DNA of 64,000 nt from Dyella sp. GSA-30 (GTDB taxonomy: Bacteria; Pseudomonadota; Gammaproteobacteria; Xanthomonadales; Rhodanobacteraceae). The notes beneath the pieces are model-generated. The model was not told where the DNA came from. It was given only the letters and a program-made list of their open reading frames with translations, and did no database searches. A program made the translations under genes and the position numbers. Shown here piece after piece: positions 36,299-47,485 of the stretch (position 1 is the first letter of the stretch; each line of letters opens with the position of its first letter). The stretch is from positions 1-64,000 of the forward strand of contig NZ_AP027042.1 of NCBI RefSeq assembly GCF_027924605.1, given 5' to 3'.

Positions 36299-37441
36299 CT
36301 ACCCTCGATTCGAACCCGACAACACATCCACCCATACCGCCAACACCAGGATGCCGCCCTTGACGATCATCTGCCAGGAGTTGTCGACATCCATCAGCTG
36401 CATACCGCTGTCGAGGCTGGCCATCACCAGCGCGCCGATCAAGGCGCCGTAGACCGTGCCGGAACCGCCGCGCATCGAGGTACCGCCGATGAAACAGGCG
36501 GAGATCGCATCCAGTTCGGCGCCCGTCCCCGCCGAGGGCGAGCCCGAGCCGGTGCGCGCCACAGTGATGATGCCGGCGAAGGCGCACATGAGACCCATCA
36601 GCGCGAAGACCACCAGCTTCACGCGGCCCACGTTCACGCCCGACAGGCGCGTGGCTTCCATGTTGCCGCCTACGGCGTAGACATGCCGACCGAACACGGT
36701 CTGCGTCGAGACGTAGGTAAATACGGCCAGCAGCGCCAGCAGGATCATGACCGGAATCGGGATGCCGTTGGCATCGTTCAGCATGTGGATAAAGCCCGCA
36801 ACGAACACGCCGATGGCGACGAGTCGTGCGACATCGATCCATAGCGGCGCCTGATGCAAGTTGAGCTTGGTACGGCGCATGCGCCGACGTACCGTGAGCG
36901 CAACGAGAATCAGGAAGATCACCCCACCGATCCAGCGCGAAAGCGCTACCGGCACAAAGCCCTGGCCGAGTGCCACCAGATCGTCCGGTGCCGGCGCGAT
37001 GGTGGAGCTGCCGGTGACGTAAAGCACGATGCCCCGGAAGGCCAGCATGCCACCCAGGCCCACGATAAACGACGGCACCCGCATCTTTGTCACGATAAAG
37101 CCGTTGAACGCACCGAGGAACAGGCCCAACAGCAGCACCGCGCCGATCGACGGCCACGTGCCCCATCCCATGTTGACCGTGAGAATCGCGACCACGCCAC
37201 CCAACAGGCCGAGCTGCGAGCCGACCGATAAGTCGATCTCGCCGGCAATGATGATGAACACCATGCCGCAGGCAAGCATGCCGGTGATGGCCATCTGCCG
37301 AAACAGGTTGGACAGGTTGTTCGGCGTAATGAATGCCGAGTCGGTCTTGATGTGGAAGAAGACCCAGATGACTGCGACGGCAATCAGCAAGGCGAGGATC
37401 TTGTAGCGAACAAACAACTGCTGGATTTTCTGCGACTGCAT
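36299..37441 (-). CDS. xylH: Xylose ABC transporter permease XylH
   Basis: The 380-residue permease has about ten hydrophobic helices and the sugar-ABC permease motifs 'AGEIDLSVGSQLGLLGG' and 'SACFIGGTSMRGGSGTVYGALIGAL'. It is the third component after XylF and XylG on the same strand and 39 bases after xylG. Linkage to xylA and xylB fixes D-xylose as the probable substrate; without them the assignment could be any sugar of the CUT2 class. Confidence 0.93.
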   Translation of the reverse strand: MQSQKIQQLFVRYKILALLIAVAVIWVFFHIKTDSAFITPNNLSNLFRQMAITGMLACGMVFIIIAGEIDLSVGSQLGLLGGVVAILTVNMGWGTWPSIGAVLLLGLFLGAFNGFIVTKMRVPSFIVGLGGMLAFRGIVLYVTGSSTIAPAPDDLVALGQGFVPVALSRWIGGVIFLILVALTVRRRMRRTKLNLHQAPLWIDVARLVAIGVFVAGFIHMLNDANGIPIPVMILLALLAVFTYVSTQTVFGRHVYAVGGNMEATRLSGVNVGRVKLVVFALMGLMCAFAGIITVARTGSGSPSAGTGAELDAISACFIGGTSMRGGSGTVYGALIGALVMASLDSGMQLMDVDNSWQMIVKGGILVLAVWVDVLSGSNRG

Positions 37442-37480
37442 TGGAAAGTGCTTCCCTGATGACGCGTGGAAAGTTAAGGA

Positions 37481-39031
37481 TCAGGCGGCGTGCGCAGAGC
37501 CTTCGGCCGCATGCGAAATTGCCGCAGCAAGCACCTGCTCCTGGGTAAGGCCGACGTTACGGAAGTTGCCGCGCAGCTTGCCTTCGCCCACCACCAGCAC
37601 ACGGTCGCTCACACCGAGCACCTCGGGCATCTCCGAAGACACCATGATGATGGCAACGCCTTTGGCAACCAGCTCGAACATCAGCGTGTAGATATCGTAC
37701 TTGGACCCGACATCGACGCCGCGCGTGGGTTCGTCGAGTATCAACACCTTCGGCTGCGGCAACAGCATCTTGACCAGCACCGCCTTCTGCTGATTGCCTC
37801 CGGACAAGCCGGCGATAGCCAGCTCGGGGCTTGCGGTCTTTACGCGAAGGCGCTTGATCTCGGCATCGACCGTCTGCAGCTCGGCCTGGCGGTCGATGGT
37901 GCCCGCATGCGCGTAGTGCGACAGCGTAGCGAGCGTAATATTGTCGCCTACGCCAAGCAGCGGCACGATGCCCTGGCGCTTGCGGTCTTCGGGCACCAGC
38001 GAGAGGCCGGCCTTGATCGCCTGCTCGGGATTGTTCACCTTGATCGGCTTGCCCTCGAGGAACAGCTCGGCCTCGTAGCGCCCCGGATAGGCACCGAAGA
38101 TCGCCGACACCAGTTCGGTACGCCCCGCACCGACGAGGCCGGCGATACCGAGGATTTCGCCGCGGCGCACCTCGAAGGAGATATCGTCGACGCGCTTGCG
38201 GTTCGGGTTGGCGACGTCCCAGCAGGTGACGTGCTTTGCCTCGAAGACGACCTCTCCGATCTCGTGCTCCACTTTGGGAAACAGGTTCTCGATATCGCGA
38301 CCGACCATCGCCGTGATGATGGAATGCGTCGTCATCTCGCTCATGGGGCGAGTGACGATGTGCTTGCCGTCGCGAATGACGGTTACGGTATCGCACACGC
38401 GCGCCACTTCTTCGAGCTTGTGCGAAATGTAGACGCAGGCGACGCCGTCGCGTTTCAGATCCTCGATGATCGACAGCAGCGTGTCGGTCTCGGACGAGGT
38501 CAGCGACGAGGAGGGTTCGTCCAGGATCAGCAGGCGCGCGTTTTTCGCCAATGCCTTGGCGATCTCGAACAACTGCTGGTAGCCGCCGCCATAATTCATC
38601 ACCGGGGCCGCGACATTCACGTCCTTGAGCTTCAGGCGGGCCAGCAAGGCATCGGCCTTTGCATACATGGCGTCATAGTCCATGACACCGCCGAACTTCG
38701 TGCTCTCGTTACCGAGGAAAATATTCTCGGCCACCGACAGCTGCGGCACCAGCATCAGTTCCTGGTGAATAATGACGATGCCGGCCGCTTCGCTGTCGCG
38801 TACCGAGGCCGCCTTCAGCGGCTTGCCGTCGAAGACGATGTCACCGTCCCAAGTGCCATAGGGATAGACCCCGGAAAGCACTTTCATCAAGGTGGATTTG
38901 CCGGCGCCGTTCTCGCCGCACAGGCCTACGCATTCGCCCGGACGCACTGCCAGATTGATGCCATTGAGCGCGCGCACGCCGGAAAACTCCTTGACGATAT
39001 CGCGCATCTCGAACAGGTATTCGCTCACCAC
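37481..39031 (-). CDS. xylG: Xylose ABC transporter ATPase XylG
   Basis: The 516-residue protein has two fused ABC domains, as in CUT2 sugar transporters. The first has Walker A 'GENGAGKST' near 38-46 and a 'LDEPSSSL' Walker B. The second shows a degenerate P-loop region ('[10 protein letters not shown]') and the signature '[11 protein letters not shown]' with '[11 protein letters not shown]'. Length matches XylG. It powers xylose import with XylF and XylH. Confidence 0.95.
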   Translation of the reverse strand: MVSEYLFEMRDIVKEFSGVRALNGINLAVRPGECVGLCGENGAGKSTLMKVLSGVYPYGTWDGDIVFDGKPLKAASVRDSEAAGIVIIHQELMLVPQLSVAENIFLGNESTKFGGVMDYDAMYAKADALLARLKLKDVNVAAPVMNYGGGYQQLFEIAKALAKNARLLILDEPSSSLTSSETDTLLSIIEDLKRDGVACVYISHKLEEVARVCDTVTVIRDGKHIVTRPMSEMTTHSIITAMVGRDIENLFPKVEHEIGEVVFEAKHVTCWDVANPNRKRVDDISFEVRRGEILGIAGLVGAGRTELVSAIFGAYPGRYEAELFLEGKPIKVNNPEQAIKAGLSLVPEDRKRQGIVPLLGVGDNITLATLSHYAHAGTIDRQAELQTVDAEIKRLRVKTASPELAIAGLSGGNQQKAVLVKMLLPQPKVLILDEPTRGVDVGSKYDIYTLMFELVAKGVAIIMVSSEMPEVLGVSDRVLVVGEGKLRGNFRNVGLTQEQVLAAAISHAAEGSAHAA

Positions 39032-39089
39032 GATTTCCTTTGCTCAAGACGGCGCCCGCCAGGGGCGCCGCCGGGTGTCGCATGACTCG

Positions 39090-40106
39090 TCAGTTGCCGA
39101 CCTGGGCCGGCGTGTAGAACCCGTCCTTCACCACGAGATCGACATTCTGCTGGGTAAGCACGGTGGGCGTGAGCAAGATGGTATCCACGTCCTTCTTGCC
39201 GTTGTTCATCTTGCTCGTGAACTGGGGCGTTTCGCCCTTGGCGAACTGCACCGCAAGATTCGCCGCGTCGGTGGCGATGGCCTTGATCGGCTTGTACACG
39301 GTCATCGTCTGCGTGCCAGCCTTGATGCGCTTGATGGCGGCAAGATCGGCATCCTGGCCGGACACGGCCACCTTGCCGGCCAGCTTCTGCCCTTGCAGAG
39401 CCGCCACGGCGCCGCCGGCCGTACCGTCATTGGAGGCCACGATGCCCTGGATGTTGCCCTTGTTGGCGGTGAGGGCGTTCTCGATGATGGACTGCGCCTT
39501 CGAGGCCAGCCACTCGTCGGTCCACTGCTGGCCGACGATCTTGATATCGCCTTTCTTCACCAGCGGGTCGAGCACTTTCATCTGGCCATCGCGCAGAATC
39601 TTCGCGTTGTTGTCAGTCGGCGCACCGCCGAGCAGAAAATAGTTGCCCTTGCCGCCCGTCGCGCTCACCACGCCCTGCGCCTGCATCTCGCCCACCTTCT
39701 CGTTGTCGAACGAAATGTACGCGTCGACATCGGCATTGAGGATGAGGCGATCATAGGAAATCACCTTGATGCCGGCCTTCTTCGCTTCGGCAACCACCGT
39801 CGTGAGGGTCTTTGCATTGAACGGCACGATGACGATGACGTCGACCTTGCGCGCGATCAGGTTCTCGATCTGCTGGAGCTGCTTCTGCTCGTTGGCATCG
39901 GCCGATTGCACCGATACCGTGGCGCCCTTGGCTTCCGCTGCCGCCTTGAAATAGTCGCGATCGCGGGTCCAGCGCTCGACCCGAAGGTCGTCGATGGAGA
40001 AGCCGATCACCGGTTTCTCCTTGCTGGCGTGTGCCTGCGGTACGGTAAAGACACCTGCGGCGGCGATCGATACGGCCAGCAACGTGTGTAGGGTCTTTTG
40101 TTTCAT
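39090..40106 (-). CDS. xylF: D-xylose-binding periplasmic protein XylF
   Basis: The 338-residue protein has a signal peptide cut near 'AHAS' and a periplasmic binding protein type 1 fold ('IGFSIDDLRVERW', 'ISYDRLILNADVDAYISFDN', 'GSQEEEE'-free but typical of XylF). I chose the second of two in-frame ATGs because a GGAGGAG site lies immediately before it; the upstream ATG would add four residues. It captures xylose and delivers it to XylGH. Confidence 0.93.
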   Translation of the reverse strand: MKQKTLHTLLAVSIAAAGVFTVPQAHASKEKPVIGFSIDDLRVERWTRDRDYFKAAAEAKGATVSVQSADANEQKQLQQIENLIARKVDVIVIVPFNAKTLTTVVAEAKKAGIKVISYDRLILNADVDAYISFDNEKVGEMQAQGVVSATGGKGNYFLLGGAPTDNNAKILRDGQMKVLDPLVKKGDIKIVGQQWTDEWLASKAQSIIENALTANKGNIQGIVASNDGTAGGAVAALQGQKLAGKVAVSGQDADLAAIKRIKAGTQTMTVYKPIKAIATDAANLAVQFAKGETPQFTSKMNNGKKDVDTILLTPTVLTQQNVDLVVKDGFYTPAQVGN

Positions 40107-40138
40107 GCTCTCCTCCATGCGGTGGGGACCCGCCCGGA

Positions 40139-41659
40139 TCAGGAAGGGCGGACATCTCCGCCCGGGACGTCTTGGGAATGGGCGGCTTGGAAATATAGCG
40201 GTTTCAGTTGCTCATACGAACGTAGGAACAAAGGGTGGCGCGTTTGCCGAAAATAAGCATGACGCGCTGCATCGGGCTCGCGTACCGCGGTGACATCCGG
40301 CATGGGGCAGACGTCGTCCAGCAACGCATCGGGTTCCACCGACAGATGCGCAAGGCGGGCAGCACCCAGCGCTGGTCCGATTTCACTTCCACTGCGCAGC
40401 ACCAGCGGCCTGCCTAGAATGTCGGCCAACATCTGGGTCCAGTAGGCGCTGCGTGAGCCTCCGCCGATCACGGTGATCTCTTCGCTGGTCAAACCGGTGC
40501 CCTCCACGGCGAGCAGGCCATCGAGCAGCCCCAGGCCAACGCCCTCGAGCGTAGCGTTGGCAAGATCGCCACGATCGGCATCCGGTCCCAGATTCGTAAA
40601 AGAGCCGCGGGCATGCGCGTTATTGTGCGGGGTGCGCTCACCGGTGAGGTAAGGCAGGAATAATGGCCCGTTCTCCTTCCAACCGCGCGACTGCGCCTCG
40701 GCCAGCAACGCCGGCACGTCGGCCTGACCGGTAAGACGCGCGGTAAAGTCCAGGCAACTGGCGGCATTGAGCATCACCGACATCAGGTGCCATGTGTCCG
40801 GCAACGCATGGCAGAAACTGTGCACCGCGCGTTCCGGACAAGCGCGAAAACCGTCCGACACGGCGAAGTACACGCCGGACGTTCCCAGCGAGAGCATCGC
40901 CTGACCATGGCGCACGATACCCACGCCCACCGCGCCGGCGGCGTTGTCGCCACCGCCGGCCGCGACCGGCACGGCATGCATCCCCCAGCGCTCGGCAACG
41001 TCCTTGCGCAGGCGCCCGGCGAGCTGGCTGCCTTCGAAGACTTCCGGCATGTGGCTGCGGTCCAGACCGGTAGCGGCAAGCATGGCATCGCTCCATTGGC
41101 GCTTGCGGACATCGAGCCAGAGCGTACCGGCGGCATCGGAGGCGTCGGTCATGGCTTCGCCGGTGAGGCGAAGCCGCAGGTAGTCCTTGGGCAGCAACAC
41201 CTTCGCTACGCGGGCAAACACCTCCGGCTCGTGCCGGCGCACCCAGGCAAGCTTGGGCGCGGTGAATCCCGGCATAGCCAGGTTGCCGGTGATCTCTCGA
41301 AACATCGGCAACTTTTCCAGCTCGGTGCATTCGATATCCGCGCGACCATCGTTCCAGAGGATGGCCGGACGAAGTACACGATCGGATGCATCGAGCAGCG
41401 TGGCGCCATGCATCTGTCCCGACAGACCTATCGCAGCCACACGACGTGGATCGACCTGCTTGAGCACTTCGGCCACCGCCGCCTCGGTAGCAATCCACCA
41501 GTCTTGTGGATCCTGTTCCGACCAGCGGGGTTTGGGATGCGAGACGACGAGCGGACTGGACGCGCTGGCATGCACCTCACCGGCGGTACCGACCAGCACC
41601 GCCTTGACCGAGGAAGTGCCCAGATCGATGCCGAGATAAAAACGTACCGAAGCTTCCAT
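40139..41659 (-). CDS. xylB: Xylulokinase
   Basis: FGGY-family kinase that phosphorylates D-xylulose to xylulose-5-phosphate. The 506-residue product begins 'FYLGIDLGTSSVKAVLVG', the ATP-binding phosphate-1 motif, and holds 'GLSGQMHGATLLD' and the C-terminal 'TVIGGGSRSAYWTQMLADI'. I use the ATG 'MEASV', 28 bases after xylA; an ATG overlapping xylA ('MGELK') is the alternative. It is the second gene of the xylose operon. Confidence 0.94.
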   Translation of the reverse strand: MEASVRFYLGIDLGTSSVKAVLVGTAGEVHASASSPLVVSHPKPRWSEQDPQDWWIATEAAVAEVLKQVDPRRVAAIGLSGQMHGATLLDASDRVLRPAILWNDGRADIECTELEKLPMFREITGNLAMPGFTAPKLAWVRRHEPEVFARVAKVLLPKDYLRLRLTGEAMTDASDAAGTLWLDVRKRQWSDAMLAATGLDRSHMPEVFEGSQLAGRLRKDVAERWGMHAVPVAAGGGDNAAGAVGVGIVRHGQAMLSLGTSGVYFAVSDGFRACPERAVHSFCHALPDTWHLMSVMLNAASCLDFTARLTGQADVPALLAEAQSRGWKENGPLFLPYLTGERTPHNNAHARGSFTNLGPDADRGDLANATLEGVGLGLLDGLLAVEGTGLTSEEITVIGGGSRSAYWTQMLADILGRPLVLRSGSEIGPALGAARLAHLSVEPDALLDDVCPMPDVTAVREPDAARHAYFRQTRHPLFLRSYEQLKPLYFQAAHSQDVPGGDVRPS

Positions 41660-41687
41660 GTCCTGCTTCACCTTGCCGTACTTCAGC

Positions 41688-43004
41688 TCACCCATGGATA
41701 TAGCGGTTGACGAGGTTCTCCAGCTGCTCCTGCCGACCCGAGACATGCTTCGGGTGCAGATCACGGGAGATTGCCTCATCGGCAAGCGAAGCCAGCGTGA
41801 AACCGCCTTCAAGTATTTTCGTGCCGAGCTCGCCGTCCCAGCCTGCGTAGCGTTCCGCCTTGAGTTCGGCGAGCGTATCGCGCTCGATCATCTTCGCCGC
41901 CTTCTCCAGGCTCAACGCCAGCGTATCGATGGCGCCGATGTGACCGTAGAAAAGATCTTCCGGCGCACTGCTCTGGCGACGCAGCTTGGTGTCGAAATTG
42001 AAGCCGCCGGTGGTGAAGCCGCCGGCCTTGAGAATCTCGTAGATGACCAGGGTCATCTCCTCGACGCTATTGGGGAACTGATCGGTGTCCCAGCCGTTCT
42101 GCGGATCGCCACGATTGGCGTCGATGGAACCGAACATGTCCAGCGCGATGGACGTGGCGACTTCGTGGTGGAAGGAATGCCCCGCAAGCGTGGCATGGTT
42201 GGCTTCGAGGTTCGTCTTTACTTCACCCTCCAGGCCGAACTCCTTGAGAAAGCCATACACCGTCGCCGTGTCGTAGTCGTACTGGTGCTTGGTCGGCTCC
42301 TGCGGCTTGGGCTCGATGAGAATGGTGCCCTTGAAGCCCAGCTTGTGCTTGTGCTCTACCACCATTTGAAAGAAGCGCCCGAGTTGCGCACGCTCGCGGC
42401 GGAGGTCGGTATTGAGCAGCGTGTCGTAACCTTCGCGACCACCCCACAACACATAGTTGGCACCGCCCAGGCGATGGGTGGCCTCCATCGCGTGGCGTAC
42501 CTGGGTGGCTGCGTAGGCGAATACTTCCGGTTGCGGATTGGTAGCGGCGCCGGCCGCATAGCGCGGATGGCTGAAGACGTTGGCGGTGCCCCAGAGAAGC
42601 TTCACACCGGTGTCGGCCTGTTTTTGCTCGAGCACGTCGACCATCGCCGCAAAGTTGCGCTTGTAATCGGCAAGGCTGTCGCCCTCGGGCGCTATGTCAG
42701 TGTCGTGAAACGTGTAGAACGGCGTACCAAGGCGTGAGAAAAAATCGAACGCGGCGTCGGCTTTCTCGCGAGCACGCGCCATCGGATCGCCAGCTTGCTG
42801 CCAGGGTCTCTCGAACGTGCCCGCACCGAACACATCCGAGCCGGGCCACACGAAACTGTGCCAGTAACAAACCGCCAGGCGCAGGTGATCGGCCATGCGC
42901 TTGCCCAGTATCTGGCGATTGGGGTCGTAGTGACGGAAAGCCAGCGGATGATCCGAGGTCGGGCCTTCGTAGCGAACAGGAGCAACAGAGGAGAAGTACG
43001 ACAT
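41688..43004 (-). CDS. xylA: Xylose isomerase
   Basis: XylA converts D-xylose to D-xylulose using two divalent metal ions. The 438-residue product matches the E. coli length class (440) and holds the signature regions '[13 protein letters not shown]', '[15 protein letters not shown]', '[17 protein letters not shown]' and '[17 protein letters not shown]' with the metal-binding Glu/His residues. A GAAGGAA ribosome site precedes the chosen ATG. It is the first gene of the operon, divergent from xylR. Confidence 0.97.
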   Translation of the reverse strand: MSYFSSVAPVRYEGPTSDHPLAFRHYDPNRQILGKRMADHLRLAVCYWHSFVWPGSDVFGAGTFERPWQQAGDPMARAREKADAAFDFFSRLGTPFYTFHDTDIAPEGDSLADYKRNFAAMVDVLEQKQADTGVKLLWGTANVFSHPRYAAGAATNPQPEVFAYAATQVRHAMEATHRLGGANYVLWGGREGYDTLLNTDLRRERAQLGRFFQMVVEHKHKLGFKGTILIEPKPQEPTKHQYDYDTATVYGFLKEFGLEGEVKTNLEANHATLAGHSFHHEVATSIALDMFGSIDANRGDPQNGWDTDQFPNSVEEMTLVIYEILKAGGFTTGGFNFDTKLRRQSSAPEDLFYGHIGAIDTLALSLEKAAKMIERDTLAELKAERYAGWDGELGTKILEGGFTLASLADEAISRDLHPKHVSGRQEQLENLVNRYIHG

Positions 43005-43054
43005 GCGGTATTCCTTCGGGGAACGGAGCAAGGGAGCCAACACGATGAACGTCA

Positions 43055-43074
43055 CCGATGCTGGCCAGCATCGG
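43055..43074. promoter_or_regulatory. 20-bp perfect palindrome between xylA and xylR, candidate XylR operator
   Basis: CCGATGCTGGCCAGCATCGG reads identically on both strands. It lies 50 bases upstream of xylA and about 98 bases upstream of the chosen xylR start, in the only intergenic gap between the divergent units. A dimeric AraC/LacI-hybrid regulator such as XylR could bind here and control both. Confidence 0.55.
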
Positions 43075-43171
43075 CCACCGGGTGCAATTGCGATTTCCAA
43101 CGCGCAGGAAGGCTTTTTTGCTGCCGCACCGCGTCATGGCTCAGTCGTCCGATCCTGCTAATTTCAAAGCC

Positions 43172-44353
43172 ATGGCACCGCACCGCATCGCTCTGCTGTT
43201 CAATGCCAACAAGGTCTATGACCGACAGGTCATTGCCGGTATCGGACGCTACCTCAACAGTACGCGCGTGGAATGGGACCTCTTTATGGAAGAGGACTTC
43301 CGCAGTCGCATGCGCGACATCCGTCAGTTTCGCGGCGATGGCGTCATCGCGGACTTCGACGACCCCCAGGCGCCCGACGCATTACGCAACCTGCATATCC
43401 CGGTGGTAGCGGTAGGCAGTTCGTACCACGACCCGGCCGCTTATCCGGCGGGCCTGCCATACATCGCCACCGACAACGCCAGGATCGTTCGTCTCGCCTA
43501 CGATCACCTGATCGAGCAGGGCCTTCCGCGCTTTGCCTTCTACAGCATCCCGCCCCATCCGGGCAGCCGCTGGGCGCAGGAGCGCGAGCACGCTTTCCAG
43601 GCGATCGTGGTCGACGAATCGGTGGAAGGCGTCGTCTATCAGGGCCAACCCACCAGCGCAGGCGGCTGGGGCGGCGCCGTGGAGGCGCTGGTCGCGTGGC
43701 TCACCGATCTACCCAAACCCATCGGCATCATCGCCACCACGGATGCCCGCGCACGGCAATTGCTGCAGGCCTGCGTGATCGGCGATATCGCCGTGCCCGA
43801 GCAGGTCGCCATCGTCGGCATCGACAACGATCCAATGGCTCAGTTGCTGACCCGCATTCCGCTCACGTCGGTGATCCAGGGCGCGGAGGAAATGGGCCGC
43901 ACGGCCGCACATCTACTTCACAAGATGCTGCATGGCGTGGATTGCTCCGATACGCGGGTACTGGTGCCGCCGGTGGGCATCAATGTGCAGGCATCGAGCA
44001 AATACCAGCCGCTGCGCAGCCCTCACGTGATGCGCGCCTGCCACTACATTCGCCAGTACGGTTGTCTTGGCATCAAAACCGAACAGGTAGCCGACTATGT
44101 CGGCGTGTCGCGCACCGTGCTGGAAGAACACTTCAAGCGCGAACTGAAGCAGACCGTGCACCAGGCCATCCTGCAATACAAACTGGACACGGCGCGACAA
44201 CTCATCGCCGAGTCCGACGCCTCGCTGGCCGACATCGCTGTGCGATGCGGATTCACCTCGCTGCAGTACATGCACACGGTATTTCGGCGCGAATACGATT
44301 GCACGCCGCGCCAGTACCTTGACCTCCACCGCAAGCCGGCGCCCGCGCGCTGA
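43172..44353 (+). CDS. xylR: Xylose operon activator XylR
   Basis: The 393-residue product has a LacI-like periplasmic-binding-protein sensor domain ('RIALLFNANKVYDRQVIAGIG', 'GDGVIADFDD', 'TDARARQLLQ') and a C-terminal AraC-type pair of helix-turn-helices ('HYIRQYGCLGIKTEQVADYVGVSRTVLEEHFKREL', 'IAVRCGFTSLQYMHTVFRREY'). This architecture and the wording of the motifs match E. coli XylR (392 residues), which supports this ATG over two upstream ones. It senses xylose and should activate xylABFGH. Confidence 0.94.
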   Translation: MAPHRIALLFNANKVYDRQVIAGIGRYLNSTRVEWDLFMEEDFRSRMRDIRQFRGDGVIADFDDPQAPDALRNLHIPVVAVGSSYHDPAAYPAGLPYIATDNARIVRLAYDHLIEQGLPRFAFYSIPPHPGSRWAQEREHAFQAIVVDESVEGVVYQGQPTSAGGWGGAVEALVAWLTDLPKPIGIIATTDARARQLLQACVIGDIAVPEQVAIVGIDNDPMAQLLTRIPLTSVIQGAEEMGRTAAHLLHKMLHGVDCSDTRVLVPPVGINVQASSKYQPLRSPHVMRACHYIRQYGCLGIKTEQVADYVGVSRTVLEEHFKRELKQTVHQAILQYKLDTARQLIAESDASLADIAVRCGFTSLQYMHTVFRREYDCTPRQYLDLHRKPAPAR

Positions 44354-44380
44354 CCATCGCAGGCAAGGACCGCATCGCCC

Positions 44381-45424
44381 ATGCCCGTTTCCGCAGCCAT
44401 TGCCTGGGGCCACCTGCCCGACGGCCGCCCCCTCCACCGCTGGTCCCTGCGCAACGCCGCCGGCGCGCAGCTGGACATCGCCGACCTTGGCGGCACCCTG
44501 CTCTCCTGGCAGACGCCGGATCGGCAAGGCCGCCTGGGCGAAGTGTTGCTGGGCCACGCCAACGCCGCGCAATACCTTGCGTCCGATGCCTACATGGGAT
44601 CGATCATCGGCCGCTGGGCCAACCGGATTCGCGGCGGCCGCTTTCAGCTCGATGGCATCGACTACAAGGTGGATCGCAACGACCGCGGCAATCACCTGCA
44701 CGGCGGCAGCGACGGCTTTCATCTGCAACGCTGGGACGTCGAGCCGGAGGGCGATGCCCTGGTGCTGCGACTGGTCTCGCCGGAGGGCGACGGCGGCTTT
44801 CCCGCCGAGGTGCGCGTGCAGCTACGCGTATGTCTCCATGACAGCGGCTACCTCGACCTGCGCTACGAAGCCACGAGTGATGCGGCCACGCCGCTCAGCC
44901 TTACCGCCCACCCTTATTTCAATCTCAACGACCGCCGTCCCGACATCCGCGACCACTTGATCCGGATCGATGCCGCGGAATTTCTCGCCGTCGACGCGCA
45001 GGCGATACCCATCGGTCGCCAAGCGGTGGCTGGTACCGCCTTCGATTTCAACGAAGCCGCGCCGATCGGGTCGCGCCTGCTCTGGCCCGATCCGCAACTC
45101 CGTCTCGTCGAAGGCTTCGACCACTGCTACGTGCCAAACGGCCTGTCGGGCGCCGCGCCGCGCGCGATTGCCGAGGTAATCGAACCTTTGAGCGGCCGCC
45201 GCCTCGTCGTGGAAACCGACCGCCCCGGCATGCAGTTCTACAGCGGCCAGAAGCTGGCCGGCCGGCCTGGCAGGCATCGCAACCACTACGCACCCTTTGC
45301 CGGTTTCGCGCTGGAGGCGCAGGCATTTCCGGATCAGGTCAATGGCCCGGACGCCGAAGCGGTCATCCTGCGCCCCGGCATGGTGTGGCGGCAGCACACG
45401 CGGTACGGCATCGACACCGTGTGA
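44381..45424 (+). CDS. galM: Aldose 1-epimerase (mutarotase)
   Basis: The 347-residue enzyme interconverts alpha and beta anomers of aldoses such as galactose, glucose or xylose. It has the family features 'GSIIGRWANRIRGGRF', 'NHLHGGSDGFHLQRW' with a catalytic His, 'LTAHPYFNL', and 'ETDRPGMQFYSGQ' with the C-terminal region carrying the catalytic Glu. It begins 27 bases after xylR, so it is probably cotranscribed and may speed anomer supply to XylA. Confidence 0.9.
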   Translation: MPVSAAIAWGHLPDGRPLHRWSLRNAAGAQLDIADLGGTLLSWQTPDRQGRLGEVLLGHANAAQYLASDAYMGSIIGRWANRIRGGRFQLDGIDYKVDRNDRGNHLHGGSDGFHLQRWDVEPEGDALVLRLVSPEGDGGFPAEVRVQLRVCLHDSGYLDLRYEATSDAATPLSLTAHPYFNLNDRRPDIRDHLIRIDAAEFLAVDAQAIPIGRQAVAGTAFDFNEAAPIGSRLLWPDPQLRLVEGFDHCYVPNGLSGAAPRAIAEVIEPLSGRRLVVETDRPGMQFYSGQKLAGRPGRHRNHYAPFAGFALEAQAFPDQVNGPDAEAVILRPGMVWRQHTRYGIDTV

Positions 45425-45465
45425 ACTTTGCCGGGCTTGCCTCCGGCTGCAGGTACAATAGGCGG

Positions 45466-47328
<1,863 letters not shown>

Positions 47329-47341
47329 GCGCTTAAGAGCG

Positions 47342-47471
47342 CCCCCTCACCCCAGCCCTCTCCCCCGGCAGAGCCAGGGGAGAGGGAGCCAAAAGCCCGC
47401 GAGATTCAATCTTGCCTCAGTGTGCCCCCTCTCCCCTGGCTCTGCCGGGGGAGAGGGTTGGGGTGAGGGGG
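47342..47471. repeat. Long inverted repeat of G/C-rich arms
   Basis: Two 45-base arms, made of CCCCTCACCCCAGCCCTCTC-type and its complement, flank a 40-base centre. The arms are near-perfect complements and would form a very stable stem. It sits between the convergent uup and ppc genes. Similar repeats are scattered in xanthomonad genomes. Confidence 0.85.
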
Positions 47472-47485
47472 ATGCTCTTTGACCT

